Shown in pieces: positions 60,317 to 64,000 of a stretch of 64,000 bases of DNA. The DNA lies in contig NZ_JADDXU010000006.1 of assembly GCF_015163075.1 (NCBI RefSeq), forward strand, positions 372,001 to 436,000, written 5' to 3'. Position numbers and translations under genes: made by a program. The notes below the pieces were generated by a model. The model had not been told where the DNA came from. It made no database searches and was given only the letters and a program-made list of their open reading frames with translations. Within the stretch, counting starts at the first letter, position 1, and each line of letters starts with the position of its first letter. This DNA comes from Streptomyces justiciae (GTDB lineage: Bacteria > Actinomycetota > Actinomycetes > Streptomycetales > Streptomycetaceae).

Positions 60317-61408
60317 ATGAGCGATCACGCGGTGCTGCACGTCAAGGGACGGATCCTGGTCGGACCCGAGGAGGTCCGCGACGAGCTGTGGATCGTCGAC
60401 GGCCGGATCTCCTACGACCGTCCCGCCGGCGCCCGTGACATCCGTACCGTCGTCGGCTGGGCCCTGCCGGGCCTGGTCGACGCGCACTGCCATGTCGGCC
60501 TCGGCCCGCACGGCCCGGTCCCGGAGGACGTCGCCGAGAAGCAGGCGCTCACCGACCGCGAGGCCGGCACCCTGCTGATCCGCGACGCCGGTTCCCCCTC
60601 GGACACCCGCTGGACCGACGACCGCGAGGACCTCCCGAAGATCATCCGCGCCGGCCGGCACATCGCCCGCACCCGCCGCTACATCCGCGGCTACGCCCAC
60701 GAGATCGAGCCGGACGACCTGGTCGCGTACGTCGCCCAGGAGGCCCGGCGCGGCGACGGCTGGGTCAAGCTGGTCGGCGACTGGATCGACCGCGACCTCG
60801 GCGACCTGTCCGCGGTCTGGCCCCGGGACGCCCTCGACGCGGCCATCGCCGAGGCCCACCGCCTCGGCGCCCGGGTCACCGCCCACTGCTTCTCCGCGGA
60901 CTCCCTCCCGAACCTGGTCGGCGCCGGCATCGACTGCGTCGAGCACGCCACCGGGCTGACCGAGGAACTGATCCCGCTCTTCGTCGAACACGGCGTGGCG
61001 ATCGTCCCGACCCTGGTCAACATCGCCACCTTCCCGCAGCTCGCGGCGGGCGGCGAGGACAAGTTCCCCCGCTGGTCGGCCCACATGCGGCGACTGCACG
61101 AGCGGCGCTACGACACCGTACGGTCCGCCTACGACGCCGGCATCCCGGTGTACGTCGGCACCGACGCCGGCGGCACCCTCCCGCACGGTCTGGTCGCGGC
61201 CGAGGTCGCGGAACTGGTCACCGCCGGCATCCCGCCGGTCGAGGCCCTCGCGGCGACGACCTGGAAAGCCCGGACCTGGCTCGGCCGCCCCGGCCTGGAG
61301 GAGGGCGCCCCGGCCGACCTCGTGGTCTACGCGTCCGATCCGCGCGCCGACGTCCGCGTACTGGCGGACCCGCAGCGCGTCGTCCTCAACGGCCGGGTCA
61401 CCGCCTGA
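60317..61408 (+). CDS. Amidohydrolase-family metal-dependent hydrolase
   Basis: A protein of 363 residues. DAHCHVGLG (HxH), the later TAHCFSADS and CVEHATG histidines, and GTDAGG (catalytic Asp) follow amidohydrolase order. Flanking beta-sandwich strands frame the barrel. It resembles imidazolonepropionase/prolidase-like members; substrate unknown. I chose the ATG at 60317, 8 bases after AAGG; an in-frame GTG at 60308 is possible. Confidence 0.88.
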   Translation: MSDHAVLHVKGRILVGPEEVRDELWIVDGRISYDRPAGARDIRTVVGWALPGLVDAHCHVGLGPHGPVPEDVAEKQALTDREAGTLLIRDAGSPSDTRWTDDREDLPKIIRAGRHIARTRRYIRGYAHEIEPDDLVAYVAQEARRGDGWVKLVGDWIDRDLGDLSAVWPRDALDAAIAEAHRLGARVTAHCFSADSLPNLVGAGIDCVEHATGLTEELIPLFVEHGVAIVPTLVNIATFPQLAAGGEDKFPRWSAHMRRLHERRYDTVRSAYDAGIPVYVGTDAGGTLPHGLVAAEVAELVTAGIPPVEALAATTWKARTWLGRPGLEEGAPADLVVYASDPRADVRVLADPQRVVLNGRVTA

Positions 61409-61552
61409 GCCACGTTGACGCAGCGTAACCAGCGACCGATCTGGCTCGTTCTGCACTCCCGCTCACGCGCCGCCCCGTCAACGGGCGCGCTCGCACAGAA
61501 GGGGGTACGGGGGTGACTTCGAGGAACACCCGTGCCGCATGAATCGAAAAGG

Positions 61553-61662
61553 TTCACGGGAGCACCACGTTGGGGTGAAGTCCCGTCGGACTGCTGACTG
61601 TTCACTCTCAGTGCGTAATTCTTGCCGAGTCCCGAGCAAGTCTCCTCTGAGGGGTCCCCACC
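61553..61662 (+). promoter_or_regulatory. Structured 5' leader of the LAETG protein gene, possible RNA switch
   Basis: TTCAC (61553-61557) can pair with GTGAA (61575-61579), or the overlapping ACGGGA (61556-61561) with TCCCGT (61581-61586); the two exclude each other. CTGA/TCAG (61594-61597, 61608-61611) and CTTGC/GCAAG (61621-61625, 61636-61640) hairpins follow, then GAGGGG (61649-61654) before the TTG start. The TTGGGGTGAAGTCC segment recalls the ydaO (cyclic-di-AMP) riboswitch, but the rest does not clearly match. Confidence 0.35.
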
Positions 61663-62568
61663 TTGAACGGCAAGAACTTCCGTATGCCCGCACGCCGTCT
61701 CGCGACCGTCGCGACGGCCACCGCCCTGGCCGCAGGTCCCGCGGCCCTGGCGGGCGCGGGGTCCGCACACGCCACCGGCGACGAGGGCCGCGCGAGCGCC
61801 GTCGTCCTGCGCACCGGGCTCGACGTGTCCCTGCTCAACAAGACCGTGAACGTCCCGCTCGCGGTCTCCCTGAACGAAGTGCAGGCGCCGCAGAGCGCCG
61901 AGAAGACCGCGCTGACCGCCGAGTTGAACGGCGTGAACAACGGCCAGGCCTTCAGCGTCCTGAACGCCGAGGTGGCGTCGGCGAAGGCGAACGTCACCGC
62001 GACCAAGGCCGAGGCCTCGACCAACCTGGCGCACGCCAAGCTCCATGTCCCCGGCCTGCCGCTGCTCTCGGTCGTCGAGCTCGGCGCCGTCAAGTCCGAG
62101 GCGGTCTGCGAGGCCGGTAAGACGCCGGTCGCCACGTCCAACGTGCTCGGTGACGTCACCGTCCTCGGCAAGAAGGTCACGCTGAGCGCGGGCGGCCCGA
62201 CCGAGGTGAAGGTCCCGGGCGTCGGCGAGGTCCGCCTCGACCTGTCCAAGCGCGAGACCACCTCGCGCACGGCCGCCGCCACCGCCCTCGAACTCACCGT
62301 CTCCGTCAACCCGTTGAAGCTCAACGTGGCCGAGGTCGAGGGCACCCTGACCCTGGCGAAGGCCACCTGCGAGGCCCCGGCGGCACCCGCCTCCGCGGCG
62401 CCCTCGGAGACCCCAGCCGGTGACGTGAAGCCCCAAGGCGCCCCCGCCGAGGCCGGGTTGGCCGAGACCGGCGGCAACTCCCTGACCCCGTACATCGCGG
62501 GCGGCGCGATCGCCCTGCTCGTCGCGGGCGGAGGAGCGGTCGCGGTGGCGCGGCGCGGCAGGAACTGA
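61663..62568 (+). CDS. Secreted LAETG-type sortase substrate (cell-wall surface protein)
   Basis: A protein of 301 residues. The signal peptide ends near SAHAT. A repetitive beta-strand-rich body (VNVPLAVSLNEVQAPQSAEK, then LHVPGLPLLSVVELG) has only two visible cysteines. An Ala/Pro linker leads to LAETGG, a membrane helix and the RRGRN tail. LAxTG is the class E sortase signal in streptomycetes, so the protein should be linked to peptidoglycan. TTG start chosen because GAGGGG lies 8 bases before it; an in-frame ATG at 61684 is the alternative. Confidence 0.88.
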   Translation: MNGKNFRMPARRLATVATATALAAGPAALAGAGSAHATGDEGRASAVVLRTGLDVSLLNKTVNVPLAVSLNEVQAPQSAEKTALTAELNGVNNGQAFSVLNAEVASAKANVTATKAEASTNLAHAKLHVPGLPLLSVVELGAVKSEAVCEAGKTPVATSNVLGDVTVLGKKVTLSAGGPTEVKVPGVGEVRLDLSKRETTSRTAAATALELTVSVNPLKLNVAEVEGTLTLAKATCEAPAAPASAAPSETPAGDVKPQGAPAEAGLAETGGNSLTPYIAGGAIALLVAGGGAVAVARRGRN

Positions 62569-62604
62569 CCCCGCGCTGACCCACCCGGCCCGTCCGACGC
62601 CCAC

Positions 62605-62621
62605 GGCACCCTCGGGGTGCC
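62605..62621 (+). terminator. Hairpin downstream of the LAETG protein gene
   Basis: GGCACCC (62605-62611), loop TCG, GGGTGCC (62615-62621), 36 bp after the stop. A TCCGACGCCCAC direct repeat flanks it. Confidence 0.5.
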
Positions 62622-62751
62622 CTCCGACGCCCACAGCAGCACCCTTGGGGCCCTCCCCGCAGCGGCGGGCCCGCGGCGGCGACAGAATGGTCCGCCAAGG
62701 GCTACGCGGCCGACGCGTGCCGGGCCGCCGGTGGGACAGGAGACGCGGGGG

Positions 62752-63807
62752 ATGGGCAACGACAAGGCAGGCAAGGGGCGGGTCACGATCCGCGAGGTCG
62801 CCGAGCGGGCGGGCGTGTCCACGGCGACCGCGTCCCGCGCGCTCAGCGGCAACCATCCCGTGCCGCCCACCACCCGGGCCCGCGTCCTGCGCGCCGCCCG
62901 CGACCTCGACTACGTCGCCAACGCCCACGCACGCGCCCTGGTGGGCGGCGGCCGCAAGACGGTCGCGGTCGTCGTCCGCCAGGTCACCAGCCCCTTCTAC
63001 GCCCAGGTCGCCGAGGGCGTAGAGGCCGAGGCCGCCGACCGGGGCTGGCTGTGCGTGGTCGGCACGACGGGCGGGGACCCGCAGCGGGAGATGGAGTTCG
63101 TGCAGCTCATGCGGGAGGAGGGCGCGCGGCTGGTGATCCTGGTCGGCGGGGTCGTCGAGGACGACGCGTACCGCTCCCGCGTGACGCACTACGCGCAGGC
63201 CCTCGACGCGAGCGGGGCCCGCCTCGTGCTGTGCGGCCGACCCGCCCCCGATCCGGAGATCCCGGCCCTGGTCGTCGAGTTCGACAACGAGGCGGGGGCC
63301 CGCGCGATCACCGGGCATCTGCTGTCGGCGGGGCACCGGCGGATCGTCTTCCTGGGAGGCCTGCCCGGGAACACGGCCCTGGACGCGCGCGTCGCCGGCT
63401 ACCGGGCCGCGCTCGCCGAGCACCGGGTCCCGGCCGCCGACGCCCGGGTCGTCGACTGCGGCCTCGGACGGGCGGCCGGACTCCGGGCGATGACCGAACT
63501 CCTCAAGGAGACACGGGACTTCACCGCCGTGGTCGCCGGGGACGACATGGTCGCCGCGGGTGCGCTGCGCGCCATCGCCGACGCCGGCCTGCGGGTGCCG
63601 GAGGACGTCTCCGTCGTCGGCTACAACGACATCCCGCTCGCCGAGGACTTCAACCCGCCGCTCACGACGGTGCGTACGCCCGCCGAGGAACTGGGGCGGG
63701 CGGCGGTCCGGATAGCGCTGCGAGACCCGGACCAGGCCGCCGGCAGCCACCATGTGCTGGGCACGCACATCGTCGTACGCGGCAGCGTGAGCCACCCGCC
63801 GTCGTGA
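62752..63807 (+). CDS. LacI-family transcriptional regulator
   Basis: A protein of 351 residues. The helix-turn-helix TIREVAERAGVSTATASRAL (about residues 12-31) and hinge are followed by a periplasmic-binding-like sensor with VVVRQVTSPFYAQVAEGVE and SVVGYNDIPLAEDFNPPLTTV. AGGAG lies 9 bases before the ATG. Its target is not evident; the local genes are not sugar genes, so it could act at a distance, for example on the LacI-like site at 13031-13042. Confidence 0.92.
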   Translation: MGNDKAGKGRVTIREVAERAGVSTATASRALSGNHPVPPTTRARVLRAARDLDYVANAHARALVGGGRKTVAVVVRQVTSPFYAQVAEGVEAEAADRGWLCVVGTTGGDPQREMEFVQLMREEGARLVILVGGVVEDDAYRSRVTHYAQALDASGARLVLCGRPAPDPEIPALVVEFDNEAGARAITGHLLSAGHRRIVFLGGLPGNTALDARVAGYRAALAEHRVPAADARVVDCGLGRAAGLRAMTELLKETRDFTAVVAGDDMVAAGALRAIADAGLRVPEDVSVVGYNDIPLAEDFNPPLTTVRTPAEELGRAAVRIALRDPDQAAGSHHVLGTHIVVRGSVSHPPS

Positions 63808-63830
63808 GCCCGCCGGGCCGTCGTGGCCGG

Positions 63831-64000
63831 TCAGTGCTGTGACAGCACCATCGCCTGGTCCAGCGCCTGGAGGAACGAGTTGACCGTTGTCCGGTCCCGC
63901 ACCGCGAGCCGCAGCCACTCCTCGTCCAGGCCGGGGAACGTGTCCCCGCGCCGCACCGCGAAACCGAGGTCGCGCAAGTGCCGGCGCACGGCGGCGGCCC
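63831..64000 (-). CDS. cobC: CobC-like PLP-dependent aminotransferase, C-terminal end (partial)
   Basis: The last 55 codons of a minus-strand gene that continues past the right edge, ending at TGA 63833-63831. The encoded tail (RDLGFAVRRGDTFPGLDEEW, then LRLAVRDRTTVN and ALDQAMVLSQH) matches the C-terminus of histidinol-phosphate aminotransferase-like CobC proteins (threonine-phosphate decarboxylase) of actinobacterial cobalamin loci. With only the tail visible the assignment is moderate. Confidence 0.6.
   Translation of the reverse strand, partial: AAAVRRHLRDLGFAVRRGDTFPGLDEEWLRLAVRDRTTVNSFLQALDQAMVLSQH

Noticed and set aside
61553..61640. Confident call of a cobalamin or cyclic-di-AMP riboswitch
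   Set aside because: Only a short segment resembles either family; the B12 box and the 3' ydaO conserved block were not found by eye. Kept only as a low-confidence structured leader.

Overview
The window is high-GC actinobacterial chromosome, almost certainly Streptomyces or a close relative. The signs are strong G/C third-position bias, many GTG starts, start/stop-overlapping operons, Tat-type signal peptides, an ectABCD cluster, an LAETG sortase substrate and Streptomyces-style intergenic repeats. The right half (purine permease, PBP, IclR, aldehyde dehydrogenase, ECF sigma, ect genes, amidohydrolase, LAETG protein, cobC) resembles the conserved core region I recall from S. coelicolor. That is memory, not a database check. 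No rRNA, tRNA, insertion sequence, prophage or CRISPR array was seen.

Layout. 0-3.2 kb: a DeoR-led sugar ABC importer operon (minus strand). 3.5-6.6 kb: a divergent uronate/aldarate pair (uronate dehydrogenase; 5-dehydro-4-deoxyglucarate dehydratase) plus an unrecognised barrel-like protein. 6.5-9.5 kb: MFS exporter, DinB/TIGR03086-type protein, MBL-fold hydrolase. 9.7-13 kb: GntR regulator, a DHDPS-superfamily enzyme and an IlvD/Edd sugar-acid dehydratase. 13-36.5 kb: a very large pectin-utilisation locus. It has two ABC permeases and a binding protein, four PL1 pectate lyase domains (one fused to a CE8 esterase), two further CE8 pectin methylesterases, a CE12 acetylesterase, two PL9 lyases, a PL4 rhamnogalacturonan lyase, a PL3 lyase, a GH43, a Gfo/Idh oxidoreductase, a PmoA/DUF6807 protein and an alpha/beta hydrolase. 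36.5-38 kb: a SigE-family sigma factor with a membrane partner. 38-51.4 kb: purine permease, PBP2-like transpeptidase, GNAT, IclR regulator, alpha-ketoglutarate-semialdehyde-type dehydrogenase, DUF1349 protein, DHA2 exporter, GATase1-AraC regulator, DsbA/FrnE, class V aminotransferase, and an ECF sigma factor with an unusual zinc-finger-DinB fusion. 51.4-54.7 kb: ectABCD. 55-64 kb: DinB, class V aminotransferase, polar amino-acid ABC importer, PIG-L deacetylase, amidohydrolase, LAETG surface protein, LacI regulator and the tail of cobC.

How the parts fit. Secreted lyases and esterases would de-esterify and cut homogalacturonan and rhamnogalacturonan, and the ABC system would import the oligomers. 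Cytoplasmic udh and kdgD would take galacturonate through galactarate/glucarate to alpha-ketoglutarate semialdehyde. The dehydratase/DHDPS pair at 10-13 kb could feed arabinose-type sugar acids to the same intermediate. The semialdehyde dehydrogenase at 42.7 kb would finish the route at 2-oxoglutarate. The transporter ATPase and the galactarate dehydratase are not in the window.

The most unusual signals are: a PL1-CE8 fusion enzyme; a 126-127 bp element with 12-bp terminal inverted repeats present twice, 39 kb apart in opposite orientation; a vestigial second ectD 3' end behind ectD; a zinc-finger anti-sigma domain fused to a maleylpyruvate-isomerase-like DinB domain; a paired 16-bp operator-like motif between udh and kdgD; and a structured leader with mutually exclusive hairpins before the LAETG gene.
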